NCBI RefSeq assembly: GCF_000224145.3
Contig: NC_020174.2
Location: forward strand, 4,717,026-4,781,025
Source of the DNA: Ciona intestinalis
Taxonomy: Eukaryota > Chordata > Ascidiacea > Phlebobranchia > Cionidae
DNA length: 64,000 bases
Reading direction: 5' to 3'
The notes beneath the pieces were generated by a model. That model saw only the letters and a list, made by a program, of their open reading frames with translations. It was not told where the DNA came from and did not search any database. Below are positions 1 through 13,200 of the stretch, piece by piece; positions within the stretch are counted from its first letter, which is position 1, and the number at the start of each line of letters is the position of its first letter. Both the position numbers and the translations under genes were made by a program.

Positions 1-1
1 C

Positions 2-685
2 CGTAGAACAGTCGCGTGTTGTTCAGCTATGACGTAAAAAAAAACTATGACATAACATTAACGCGAGGATATTGCGCATAGCGTCACGAATTGCGCAAGA
101 AATGCTCATGAAACAGAGCGTGATAAAGAAGAATAATATAATGATTGTATAAAGTATAGTGGAATAATATTACTGTATAGTAGTATAAAGCTATAACATA
201 TCTCATAGTAAATAGTTTGCCCATAGTACTCCGTTTATAGTGTGACATAATAAAATACTGATGTAATGAAATAATACTTAACTTAAGTCTTGTAAGAAAC
301 ATTCCAACTTGTAACTTGGCGTGAAACCAATTACTTCATTTAAACTGCATGGACGTGGTGTAAATCCCACGCGTTGTAAGCGAGTCAATTATTGAAAAGC
401 GGGGACGAACAATCAGCTGGTGTGAGGCGTCAGTCAAGTTAGCAATCTGACCAACTAGCTTCAAGGATTGTTCAGCGGGTCGATTGTGATGTCAGTACAA
501 CACTGTGACGTTACAAACTAAATTCACAATAATTCAAGATTTTGGATTTCCGTTTCAATTTGACTTTAACATATTCCATGAGTGAAGTGTTTCGACAAGG
601 CATGAACCACAGGGCGGCCAATTTTACATTTGATCTCTATATATTTCATTATAAGCGGCTCTGTTTAATGATCCCAGCACAGTAA
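2..685. repeat. Left copy of a ~680 bp direct duplication
   Basis: This stretch is nearly identical to 1563-2245, with a few SNPs and small indels (for example an extra 9-base insertion near 2126 in the right copy). It stops exactly at the assembly gap. Short ORFs inside both copies match only because the DNA is duplicated; I see no coding signal. It is either a genuine recent tandem duplication or two divergent haplotypes placed side by side. Confidence 0.9.
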
Positions 686-1185
686 NNNNNNNNNNNNNNN
701 NNNNNNNNNNNNNNNNNNNNNNNNNNNNNNNNNNNNNNNNNNNNNNNNNNNNNNNNNNNNNNNNNNNNNNNNNNNNNNNNNNNNNNNNNNNNNNNNNNNN
801 NNNNNNNNNNNNNNNNNNNNNNNNNNNNNNNNNNNNNNNNNNNNNNNNNNNNNNNNNNNNNNNNNNNNNNNNNNNNNNNNNNNNNNNNNNNNNNNNNNNN
901 NNNNNNNNNNNNNNNNNNNNNNNNNNNNNNNNNNNNNNNNNNNNNNNNNNNNNNNNNNNNNNNNNNNNNNNNNNNNNNNNNNNNNNNNNNNNNNNNNNNN
1001 NNNNNNNNNNNNNNNNNNNNNNNNNNNNNNNNNNNNNNNNNNNNNNNNNNNNNNNNNNNNNNNNNNNNNNNNNNNNNNNNNNNNNNNNNNNNNNNNNNNN
1101 NNNNNNNNNNNNNNNNNNNNNNNNNNNNNNNNNNNNNNNNNNNNNNNNNNNNNNNNNNNNNNNNNNNNNNNNNNNNNNNNNNNNN
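686..1185. other. Assembly gap (500 N)
   Basis: Exactly 500 N bases. The round size suggests a placeholder for a gap of unknown length. The sequence left of the gap is the truncated end of the duplicated block, and the sequence right of it (1186-1562) has no second copy in the window. Confidence 0.99.
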
Positions 1186-1562
1186 AATTGATAAAGTCTC
1201 CCCTGATATTTGTATTGTACCAGCCGACATTATTGACAATTCATCAACCTTTATAAACGCAAGCATATACGGATTTCTGCACAAGTAACCAAAACTTCGA
1301 AGCAATGCAAAAAGCTTGTCTATGTTCCCCTTGGTAACATGTAGGAACGTACTATACCACTTTTACCAACTTTTATTTTTCTCACTTTCTCTCCCAAATT
1401 ACCTCAAGTGCGTGTGTTTGTTTCTTTTTATAAACAAATACGAGAGAGAGCTGAGCTGTAATGAAAGGGCACGTTAAATTATAAAGTAACTGATAAAGAC
1501 GAAGATACACTTTTGTGTATCTATGATAAAAAATAAAATAAAATTACGGTGTGAAACGTACG

Positions 1563-2245
1563 CGTAGAACAGTCACGTTCAGCTATGACGTAAAAAAACT
1601 ATGACATAACATTAACGCGAGGATATTGCGCATAGCGTCACGAATTGCGCAATAAATGCTCATGAAACAGAGCGTGATAAAGAAGAATAATATAATGATT
1701 GTATAATGTATAGTGCAATAATATTACTGTATAGTAGTATACAGCTATAACATATCTCATAGTAAATAGTTTGCCCATAGTACTCTGTTCATAGTGTGAC
1801 ATAATAAAATACTGATGTAATGAAATAATACTTAACTTAAGTCTTGTAAGAAACATTCCAACTTGTAACTTGGCGTGAAACCAATTACTTCATTTAAACT
1901 GAATGGACGTGGTGTAAATCCCACGCGTTGTAAGCGAGTCAATTATTGAAAAGCGGGGACGAACAATCAGCTGGTGTGAGGCGTCAGTCAAGTTAGCAAT
2001 CTGACCAACTAGCTTCAAGGATTGTTCAGCGGGTCGATTGTGATGTCAGTACAACACTGTGACGTTACAAACTAAATTCACAATAATTCAAGATTTTGGA
2101 TTTCCGTTTCAATTTGACTTTAACATGGTTCTATTCCATGAGTGAAGTGTTTCGACAAGGCATGAACCACAGGGCGGCCAATTTTACATTTGATCTCTAT
2201 ATATTTCATTATAAGCGGCTCTGTTTAATGATCCCAGCACAGTAA
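1563..2245. repeat. Right copy of the ~680 bp direct duplication
   Basis: Near-identical to 2-685. The homology ends at the base where the left copy meets the gap, so the true right limit of the repeat may lie further downstream. Confidence 0.9.
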
Positions 2246-2769
2246 AAGATTGACCGTATAAACCAATTTTCTAATTGTTTATCGCGCCCTCTCGTTACGA
2301 GAAAGCGCGAAATGTGACGTGCCAAATCAACAGCGCTGTAAGGGTGAACCAGTAAACCTCATTTGCCACAAAAGCGCTAAGCCATTCGGCTCCAGTCTGC
2401 TTTACAAATGAACAGATGTAGACGTGACAGTCTTATATTAAGTAAAAGCGCTGGGTTAGTCAGTTTACGTTCAGTCGGTAAGGGATTGAAATTGAAAATG
2501 TTACGAGTCATAGTAGTGATAAAGTTCAGGCAGTATAGATGGTTAAAGAAAAATGAATATTCCAGTTGAATAAGAGACTGATGATGCAATTGTAGGCGTG
2601 TAATATAAACCTTATAGAAAACAGTTCGTTGCGTTTCGTCGGTTACGTAATCGGTAGACCCTTAACGTTATATGGGAAAAGTAATTATTTTGCCGGGGTT
2701 TACGCCAAGTTTTAAACAGATACTTTATTATATATACGTATATACAGGTTAAGTGTTAGAGGCCATAAA
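2246..2769. other. Upstream region of tenascin, no gene seen
   Basis: AT-rich sequence with no supported coding exon. It should contain the tenascin promoter and 5' UTR. A TATATA-rich stretch near 2728-2748 followed by an AG just before the start codon could be a promoter element or a 3' splice site of a 5' UTR intron (cis or spliced leader); the sequence alone does not decide. Confidence 0.4.
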
Positions 2770-4230
2770 ATGTGGCCTGTTTCGAGTCGTACGACTTGTT
2801 CTAAAGGATTCTGTATTTATATTTTCTTACTGCTGTTCATTTTATTCCCGTCCACGACGATTGGGTTACGCAGGGAAATACGCAACGTAACCCAAGTAGG
2901 AAATATCGGTGAAGAAGAAGTTGTTTTTAACCACATATACACGTAAGCAAGTTTTAAATAAATTGTTTTTAATAAAAGGGATAAGGGTTGGCAGTTGGGT
3001 TTGCAGATTATACAATTTAACAACTACATTTTCCTCGCAGTATTAACGTTCCTGACCAGCAGCAATGTGATTGCCCGTCGTTGTTGGAGGGTATAACCCA
3101 TACCAACGATCCTACTAACCCTGCAGTAAACGGTAAGAATAAGTAAATGTGCTTTTTATCCTCGTAAAATATCCACGACGGTCATAAAATGAGTGTTCTG
3201 TTTCATGCTCCTTATTTCAGCTTACGAGTTGCCCTTTTTTTAAGTATGGCTAACGATTTAGACAACCCATTAGTGCCCACTGGATTGTAGGAATTCCCGT
3301 TAAGTGTCTTGCTCAAGGACACATACCGCCACATTAGTAGCAGCTGGAGGCGAACGCCAACTAACTGTGCCAACTCAGTTGCGTCTTTGATCGAGCTTAC
3401 AATTTATTTAAATATTTAATATATAACCCGATATCAGATCGTTTTCGGTTGTTTCCTCCGCCTGGTTATGTCACCCCATCCGCTGATGACGTAGATAGCA
3501 AAGGTCATCCATTATACGCCGCAGGGTTTACGTTTCGACACAACATCAATATTGCAGAAAGCAGGTAAACACAAATAATTGTTTTTAATATTTTTATAGC
3601 TGAACCAAACACAGTGTACTTTATAACATTAAAACGTGAACGTTTCCTGTAAAACGTCTAAATGTTGCCAATATGTGCTTATTCGTTCCTTCTAATCACA
3701 CTCTACTATACTATGTTATAAAGGGCTAAGCCAATCACCCTAAACAAAAACTGTCAAAAATTCACCAGTAATCTCGCATTTATTTCAAGCTGCCCGTGCC
3801 AAACAAGTGATCTTGAGTCACTACAAGAAGAAAACTTAAACCTGCGACAACTAATGCAAGAAATGGAGTCCAAACTTGTAAGAAGGATCCAAGCGATTGA
3901 GACAAAAGTTAAGGTAAAGTTACTTCCTACCTCTCGCTCTCCAAACTAAAAATCACGAATAAATGATGCTTACTTATCCTCGCACAGTAGAGAATAAGTA
4001 AGGTTCAAGACAGTTGTTAAAAACACAGCCCATCATTTCAGAAATCTCTTTTGCGTTTATATTTAAATCTATTTATTTGTATCGGATGTTTCAGAAAGTA
4101 AAACTCCACAAGTGCCGACGTAGGTGCGTCGACTCTCCTGCTATTGATATTATTGATCGTGTGAGTGATACCGAAAGAGCGACGACCATGAGGCCGCTAA
4201 GTTTTGATAGCTGCCCACGAAGATGTTCAG
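2770..4230 (+). other. tenascin: Tenascin N-terminal assembly region
   Basis: Exons 2770-2942, 3041-3132, 3438-3564, 3790-3913 and 4095-4230. They encode the signal peptide, a Cys-containing segment (QCDCPS, 3062-3082), a CPC motif at the start of exon 3790-3913, and then a Leu/Glu-rich heptad stretch ([16 protein letters not shown]). In known tenascins such cysteines and heptads drive oligomerisation, so trimers are the likely basic unit here. Exon 4095-4230 is Arg/Cys-rich and ends with SCPRRCS, the first half of EGF repeat 1. Confidence 0.92.
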
Positions 4231-7200
4231 GTACGTATTTAAATATATTTGGGATAGACATTGAGCCACATAAATGATGCTGCGAACGAATGTAATATAC
4301 TTAACCTCGCATGGGAGGCCAACGACAGCAGTGGTTATAACACGGGTGTGCGTATATACTTGAGGGGATTACTTTTATTTCTTTTTTTTGTATTTCCGAC
4401 TATTTGGACAATCCATTAGTGACCAATAGTAGAAGCAACTACCGTTAAGCAGCTTAGCAAAGATACACATGTCTTTAATGGTAGCAGCGTCAGGCTTCGA
4501 CTCGGTATATATTTTATTTTTGCTAACTAAAGTATTGTATATACAGGTAATGGCAAATGTATTTCTGGTTTATGTCAATGCGACAGAGGTTACCAAGGAG
4601 ACGATTGCTCCGAATCTATTTGCGTCAACGCTTGTTCAGGACACGGTGCATGCAACAAGCACGGAAGGTGCCAGTGCTGGGTAATTGCTGAATAAGTTGT
4701 TTGTGCTAGGCCATAAGGATGAGTGTGACTTATTTATTCTAGGAGGGCGGGGCAACGACAGCCGCTATAACACGGGTGTTTTGTTTCATCACCTCATGCC
4801 TGCTCACGGGTTTAGACAACCTTTATATTCTAATTCGTGTAAAACTGTGCCCATTTATTAAATACCACTCTCTTGTTAACGTGTAAAAAGCAACACAGCA
4901 ATCTGATTGGTTAAAAACATGACCACTTACTAGTCTGTATTTAAAAAATGGCGCGAAAGCCATGCGAGGATAAGTTGCATTCATCAATGTATACTAACTA
5001 TATATATATATACACTACATTCATCGACATAGGGTCAATGGAGTGGGGAAGATTGTTCACTAAGAAGTTGTCCAAATGACTGCAGTGGGAATGGTATCTG
5101 CGATAACGGGCTTTGCGTTTGCGACGTTTCTTATTCAGGTATGTTGGTAACTGTTATTGTTAAGTCGCAATTGACAGTACGTTTTTGCTGCTTTGTGCAT
5201 AAATACTTTCCAGTCGTTTTTTCGTCACCAAACTTTAAACTAGGATGTCCCCCTTGCCATGTTGTCCGCTGCATTCTTGCAAAACATCTGGCCTATTTGA
5301 GGCAAGTTTTCAGGCCTATTTTTTTAACAAACAGTATGCAAATAAAAAATGTTACGTTTTGGTAGAAGGCCTAGTACCCACTTTTATAAAAACTTACTTT
5401 AGGTGCTGATTGTAGCAGAAGAAGTTGCCTCAATGATTGCAATGGACATGGTAGATGCAATGAGGACACTGGCCAATGTAGATGTCATGGGAGTTGGGAG
5501 GGACCCGAGTGTTCAGCACAAAGATGTTTGAGGGATTGCTCTGGGAATGGGGATTGTCTGAATGGAAGGTGTCAGTGTGATGAGCCATGGACAGGTAGTG
5601 TTTGAAACACTTAAAATTTATTTTAAAAAAGTTACAAAAAAATGTTTTTAAGAAACTATGTTTCTTGCGTTTTAATTTATACAACTGATACCTCCTAACC
5701 TTTGTCATTGTTTTTAGATTTAATTTCTTGCCATATAAAAACGTTTACCTTCTTGGTTATCATTTTTTAATTCATTCAATAATAAACTATTACCTCAGGC
5801 AAAGCATGTCGTATCTTAAAATGCCCCAACCAATGTTCATCGAACGGTAAATGTCGCAACGGAACTTGCGTTTGTCGCAACGAGTGGACGGGTGATGACT
5901 GTAGCTCCCCTAAGTGTCCAGATGATTGTTCTGGTAATTTGAATTATTTCTGTTTAGATTTTTATTATTGTATTCATAGTGTCACCAGCCTGTAAGTGAC
6001 TTAACAGCATTTGCTTAACCTAGTCTTTCGTTATGGGTTGTCCAAATTTTTTGGGCATGTATAACGAAAAAATAAAGGAATTTCTTCAAAATATGTTTCC
6101 TTTTTTCTAATTTGGCAAATATATATAATTCTTATTATTTATCACTTATTCACGTTGATATTGATTTTTAAGCAACTTACACACATACATAGTGTTGTAA
6201 TAACTTATTGTATTCCAGGCTTAGGTGAATGCAGGAGTGGTGTTTGTGAATGTACAGCTGGGTGGGGTGGGTTAAACTGCTCACAACCAATGTGTGTGAA
6301 CGATTGCTCCAACAATGGACAGTAAGTACAACAATAATCTGATGGTTTGAAAACATGGTATCATAAAAAGTATATAAATCCATACACATCTTCTGGCTTT
6401 CCAAAAATGCCAGCCTAGTCAATCCATTTTCACCAGAGGCGCAAATTTATAGGGATAGGCTGTAGGCGTAATGTTAAGGGTGCCTGAAGTGACTTGTTAA
6501 TTCAAATTTTATAACAAGGATAACATCATATGTTATAGCACCCTAGTTGTAAATGTTAACTTGTTTTTGACTGCTGTTAGGTGCCTATACAAACAAGCAG
6601 AGTGCAAGTATATTGGATTAATCTAGCAGGCTTTCTATATTTGAATCTATGAGTATAACTAACTGCATTTAAACAACGTCAATTCGGATTTTGCCACAAT
6701 ATTAAAAACCTCCTTTCCAGATGTATAGATGGTAGATGCAGATGCTGGGGTGGTTGGGAGGGCAATAGTTGTTCTCATGTCATCAAACCATCAGGACTTG
6801 AGATATCAAACATCCAACCAACCACTATTGATGTTAGTTGGAGTAAAACATCACCAGCTATAACTGGAAGCCAGGTTAGTGGGCTGGATTTGCTGCATCC
6901 TGCATGGTATCATTAGTGTATTATATATGGGTGTTTATTCTATGTGGGGGTCCTATTCTTTATGAGGTCCTTGTTAAGGGGATTTAGGCCAGAGTCTGTC
7001 CACTACTTTAATGCCCAGGGATTTAGACCAGATTTATAAGTTTTTTAAAGTCATCCAATAAGTTCTAATGACAGTTGACAATATATATTGACTTGCATTA
7101 AAGTTAAAAATATTAAAATATGTGTTTCGCTTTTTGTATTTGTTGTGTAAACTTGAAATTTAATTTTACTATAGTCCTTCAATGATTATCTTCACAGGTT

Positions 7201-10200
7201 AACTGCATTCCTATGGAGGGAACAGCAAATGCAGTTTACCAATCTGTGGGTCCCAATGTGACTAAACTAACAATAAGAGACCTTGACAGTGGGACCCAAT
7301 ATTCTGTATATGTTTATGCAATGATAGATGAATCATTAAGTGCTCCAATTACTGCTTCTGTGAAAACAGGTGAACATTTATTAGATGTATTGCTCCATTC
7401 TATATTGCTGAAACCTTTGTTTATGCTAGCTCGTAAACCACTAAGCCATGCCATCGAACTTGTGTTTGGGTAATTATTGAAGGCCTGTGGAAATCCGGTT
7501 AGGTAGAGATTTGTTCAATAGCATCTGTTAGTTTTTACTTTATATAGTTTTTTATGTATAAATGCTGCAACACTGCATGATATTGCATTACAATTACACC
7601 TGTAATGTAGTACTTTGTATGGAAATGTTGTTTGAAAATTGCTATATATTGAATATTTGGGTAAACTATATGTTGACTGCCTTTATTCAGATTTATATTG
7701 TCTTCATTTATTTCCCCCCCTTATTTAATTAGTTATTGGTTGCCATTGTTTGTTCATTTAAATTTATATGCGGTATTAACCTTTTGTTACCTAGGAGTTG
7801 ACACACCATCTCAATTAAGCTACATAAGAATCGGTGCAACATTCGCTGAGATAACATGGAAGCCACCAAAGGCAAAGATTGATAAATATAAGATGGTGTG
7901 CAGTTGTAAGCAGGGGGGTGCTGAATTTGTTGGTGAGTAAACCCTTGTGTGTTATTGTGTATTTTTATATTACCTGTGCATATTAAAATTCCACTGTATG
8001 ATAATATTACAAAAAGAATGATAAAACGAGTGGTCACTTGTTGACCGAAATGCACAAGCAGCGTAAGTGTTTGGGAAATAAGCCAAATGCCCTAAATACC
8101 GGGGTGTTGGGTAATGGAACTCTGTTCTAAATCTTATGTCCTCGATAAGAAGCTCATTCACATTGATTAAAGTAAGGTAACAAATCTTTTATTTCCAGTT
8201 CAATCAAACAAGACGTCGGTTCTTATAAAGGATCTGTCACCAGGGGAAACCTATTCAGTTGCATTATACGCTGTGCAGGGGGAAAACGTTAGCACGCCTA
8301 TTAATATCAACTTCACTACATGTGGGTATATTACTTGGGCTTATTACAATTGATTTTACAATTTGAATTTTGTGCTTTGTATAATATTTTACCATTCAAA
8401 TAACTCAAGTTAGTTTTAGGATGAATGTTTCTTTGTTTAGTATTTTAACAATTACATTTTTTATATTATGTGTATATAAATGAAGACTATAATGTTGCTA
8501 CTATATATATTATAAATGTGATACATACAAAACATTGTTTCTTAAAATCCCAAAACAAACAATTATCAGAAGATATTTCACACCCTTATTGTCATTATTT
8601 GTCACTATAGCACTAGACGCTCCAAAATCTGTTGAATTTATTGATGTAACTTCCACATCTGCTACTGCATGGTGGGTGCCAAGTGTTGCTAAAATAACTG
8701 GATATAAATTTGCACTTGTTCAATTTGATGGACAAAACATAGTGGAAGACCAGGTTAGTAATGATATAAACTTGATTGTAGGCTATAAGAAATTTCATGT
8801 AAAAATGCACAGAACATTTACTACTAAATACAAAAAAAAAACAAAAATTGATTCCTACCAACTGTGTAGCAAACAGCTTTATTTATATTTTACCAACATT
8901 ACAGATTTATATTTAATTTCAAGAACTAGCATTATAAATCAATTATTTTAAAAGAATGCTTCCCAAAGTATACTTCTTATACGGGAGTTTTTATTTGAAC
9001 CGTTTTACTAAAAATGCTTTTAGTTTTTTAACTGGTTTGCGATGAACATCATGTCATACAAATGGGCTGTCATCTTTGTATTCAAAGTTTAAATCACTTT
9101 GCTAAACTATCTATTCTATCTAACAGTTTTATTCACCAGGTTACTTCAACCAGTCGTATGTTTACCTTCACAAACTTAAAGCCACGAACAAGATACAACT
9201 TTACCATACACTCGATACGTGGTGAAGAACATAGTGTTCCATTACATGCTAACTTAATCACAGGTAATTGTGCTAAAATTTGGTATAGTGCAAAAATACC
9301 CAATGAGAAACAAATACGAACCCTCAAAATAACATTGGAAAGAACATCCCCCACAAAGACAAAAACACAACATTTTTTTTCAATTAGAATGGTCTCTAAA
9401 GAGCACCCTGTTTTTAAAAAGATAGGCGCCTATGTGCACAGTTGTTTCAAATAATGTTTATATATTTCAGGTCTTGAACCACCAGTGAATTTCTCCTTAA
9501 CCAAAGTACTTCCTAATATGGTGAGCTTCAAGTGGGATTCCCCTAATGCAAGGATAAAGAGATTTAGGATTTCTATTTTTCAAGAACTTAGTTACAATGA
9601 AGGTATTTAATCAAACAAAATTAAACTACATTATTGTTCTGGATAAATGTATAATATTTTTATAACACAATTGATTGGACTTGATTTTTGTCTGTTATTT
9701 TTTCGTAGAACCAAATCCTTACAAACAACACATTACCTTTACAGATGCCACCCCCATATCAAGTATAGACTTACCCCACCATACATACAAAGGCACATTC
9801 AATGACCTGATACCTGGTACCAAGTATGTGGTTGAGGTTGTGTCTGTTGAACATGGGGTGGAAAGTGGTCCTCTTGTCAAGCATATCATGACAGGTTCGT
9901 TAGTTTTAATAATGCGTAAAAGCTATCTGCTGGTAATTGTTCTTTTTTATTGTTCAAAACACTGAGGAATTTTTTGCCTTTGCTATACTACATTAGCCAA
10001 TTTTAACAACTGTTGTTCTGCTGCTAATTTTCTTTGTTGGTTTAATTAGATGTTTTGGTTACTGTGTTTGGCAAGGTTAATAAAATTGGAGTATTATTTG
10101 ATACAGGTATTGATGCACCCACCAACTTACGGATAGCATCCACAACACCAACCAGTGTGAGTGTAACATGGAGTAAACCACACGCTGATGTTGAAGGTTA

Positions 10201-13200
10201 CAGTGTGGAGTGCTTGGATGTTAGAAGGGGTGCGAGGCAAGAGATCAAATTATCTGGAGGTATGTGTCTAAATTGATGTTAAATGTTCTACACTGAAAGT
10301 TTGTTTTTTTAGTTAAATATATAAAATGTTACATTGTTTTAAAAAAAGCCCCGAAATCCAATTTGAAAAGGTATAAATATTTTACATAAAATAACTTCAA
10401 TTTCTTTTCTAGATGAATGGTCAGCTACCTTTACCTCACTGAGGCCAGCCACTGAATATAATATAACAATACAAGCAGAGTTAGATGATATTAGTAGCAC
10501 TAAGGTATGGAGGCTTACCTACACAACATTGCCACAACCACAAAACATACGGGTGTCTTCCCCTACCTTTGATGATTTGGTTGTTATATGGGATCCTGTG
10601 ATTGTGTTTCAACAAAGAAGGATAATGGGTGTTTATGATGTCAGAATACAACCTGTTGCATCACGATATTCAGCACAGAATGGAAGGGTGCTGGAGTTTA
10701 CTGTAAGTTTGGCAATTTTTTGGATAAAAATTAAATATTTTACTAAAACTATTATAATTTATAAATGACATAGTGGTTAGACCTCTTGCTCTTATTGGTC
10801 AAGACACTTTTAATATTTACTTCAAACCGGTGGTCACTAGTAGGTTAAAAAATAATCATATACAAAGTGACATTCATTAAAGTAATCACCATTTCTACTC
10901 TAACAGTAAGGTCCTTATTGGGGAATTTAAACCAGATTTGCCTATTACCCGACACCTAGGCTGCGTTTGTATATTTCAATGATATCTCCAGATACCCGGT
11001 GACAACACAGCCCTCAATGTACCCGGCATGACAGCAGGCCTCACATATAATGTTTCTATTGTTGCCAAAACAACCAACAATATCCTCCCCCCGAGCCCCC
11101 CTGTTCTCGTGTCGTACCTCGCTCCTGTAGACCCCCCACAAGGGGTCACCCTCACCCATGTCGGACATAACAACGTAACCCTCCATTGGTTTCCACCCTC
11201 AGCAGCAATTACAGGATATTTGGTGAGATCTAAATAAAAAATTAAAAATGTTGTATGAAATGTTAAAAACATTTGTAAAAAAAACAACTTTAAATTAAAT
11301 TTTTAAAATTTCGATTTTATTTACAATATATATTAAAATATTTTTTTACCATGCTGATATTTAATATTATATGGGATAATATGCCAATGCTGGCATATAT
11401 CCAAAGTCTATGGTCATGAGAATAAATAAGTTCCATTCATTGATCTAATCTTATACACTGCCTGCCCTAGGTTGAATACCAAGACTTATACAGCACATCT
11501 GATGTCCATTCACTTACCATACCTGCCAATCAAACCTATGTTTCCATCACCAACCTCATAGATGATACATCATATGTGATTAACGTCACATCCGTGATGT
11601 ATGATCGTGAAAGCGTTTCATCTACTATCATGTTCACGACGGAAATGATGAGTAAGTTTGGTTTGTTGTTCTTGCCGAATATACAAGTTTGATGTTTTCT
11701 ATGTTGAAATAATTCAGTTAGAGGCACGGCTCTGCTACCATTGTGGGTGTCCTTGGGCAAGACACTTAACAGTAATTGTTTCAACCCAGTAGTCCATAAT
11801 GAATTGTCCTTTTATTTATAAAAAATAATTTAGTCAGTTTTTTAACTTAAAAACACAATACATACTTTATTTTTTATGTTTAAAAGAAATATGTAAAATA
11901 TATTCATATTAAATGGTATAAAAGTTATTCAATTTTTTTATATAAAATATCCAAAAAACTTACCTAATTTTGTTTCCCCCTTTAGTAATCGAACCACCTG
12001 AATACCTTCATACAACTGAGATCAAACACAAGAGTATTGGGTTAGAATGGATGGAGTCGTTATCCGAGAATATAGATGGTTACTTTGTCGCATACATGCC
12101 ACTACATATGCATGGGCAGCATGAGAATACAACACTGGTTGGGGGTAAGGAATGGCAATATGGTATTACTTAGAGCACGAAGTTTTAGATTTTTACTAGT
12201 TTTGTGGTAATTGATCAACCCTAGCCTAAATCTTAGGTTCTACGGTGTGTCACGCTGTAGGATCTCAACCATATAGAATAGAATGTGTAATGTTGGGGTA
12301 ATTGGCCAACACTTGCATAATCCCATGCATGTCTCCCATGTTTTAATCCTTTCCTTTATCTTGTTTTACAGACAAGACAAGCACTGTACTGCAGGGACTT
12401 ACACCTGGAACTGAATATTTAATCAATGTATTCACAGTATATAATGAAAGAGTTAGTATTCCTGTTCAACTGTCCGTCACAACCGGTAAGATTTACTCTC
12501 TTATTGTTCATTTTTGTGCTAAAACTAAAAGTAATTTTTTGGTATTTACTACTGTTTTGTCGAAATTTTACAACATCTGTATATTGCGTTACAACAAGAC
12601 TAACAAGCATATATCTAATGTTACATGGCGTGGCATGTTGTAGGACTTCTATAGAGGTAAGGTCCTACAGCGTGGTACACCACGGTCACAAATTTTGACC
12701 TCCCATTATCATGCTGTAGGACTTTACCCTTATAGAATTTATAAATATCTCCTGTCACATGGCATTCCCCACTGTAGGACCTTACCCATATAACATACAC
12801 CCATATAATATACAACCACACCCACATAACCCACCATACCCAACAGCCATTGACCCACCCACAAGGTTAATGTTCGTCACTGTATCGGATTCTTCATTCA
12901 CAATCCACTGGCAGCAACCAATAGCCATGGTTGCCAATTATATTGTGACTTACTACAGATCAAGCTCTACAGGAGAGAGGTGAAGTTCTAAAAATAACTA
13001 TTAAGATATGTTTGCCACATTTATCTACAGCCTATTTTATTGTATACTTGTGTTCTGGTTACAGCCTAATAAACTTAGGTCTTAAAAGAATGTCTGGTTG
13101 ATTTTGATTGCAAAGTATGACAGATGTGTAAAAGTGTGTTAAAACACCCATTTTTTTAATGTAAAACAGCAACAAATTATGTTCCCAGAGGGATTTTTAT

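Noticed and set aside
84..1856. Matching 72-codon minus-strand ORFs at 84-302 and 1638-1856
   Set aside because: They match because the DNA is duplicated. The predicted peptide is Tyr/His/Ile-rich, as expected from AT-rich non-coding sequence.
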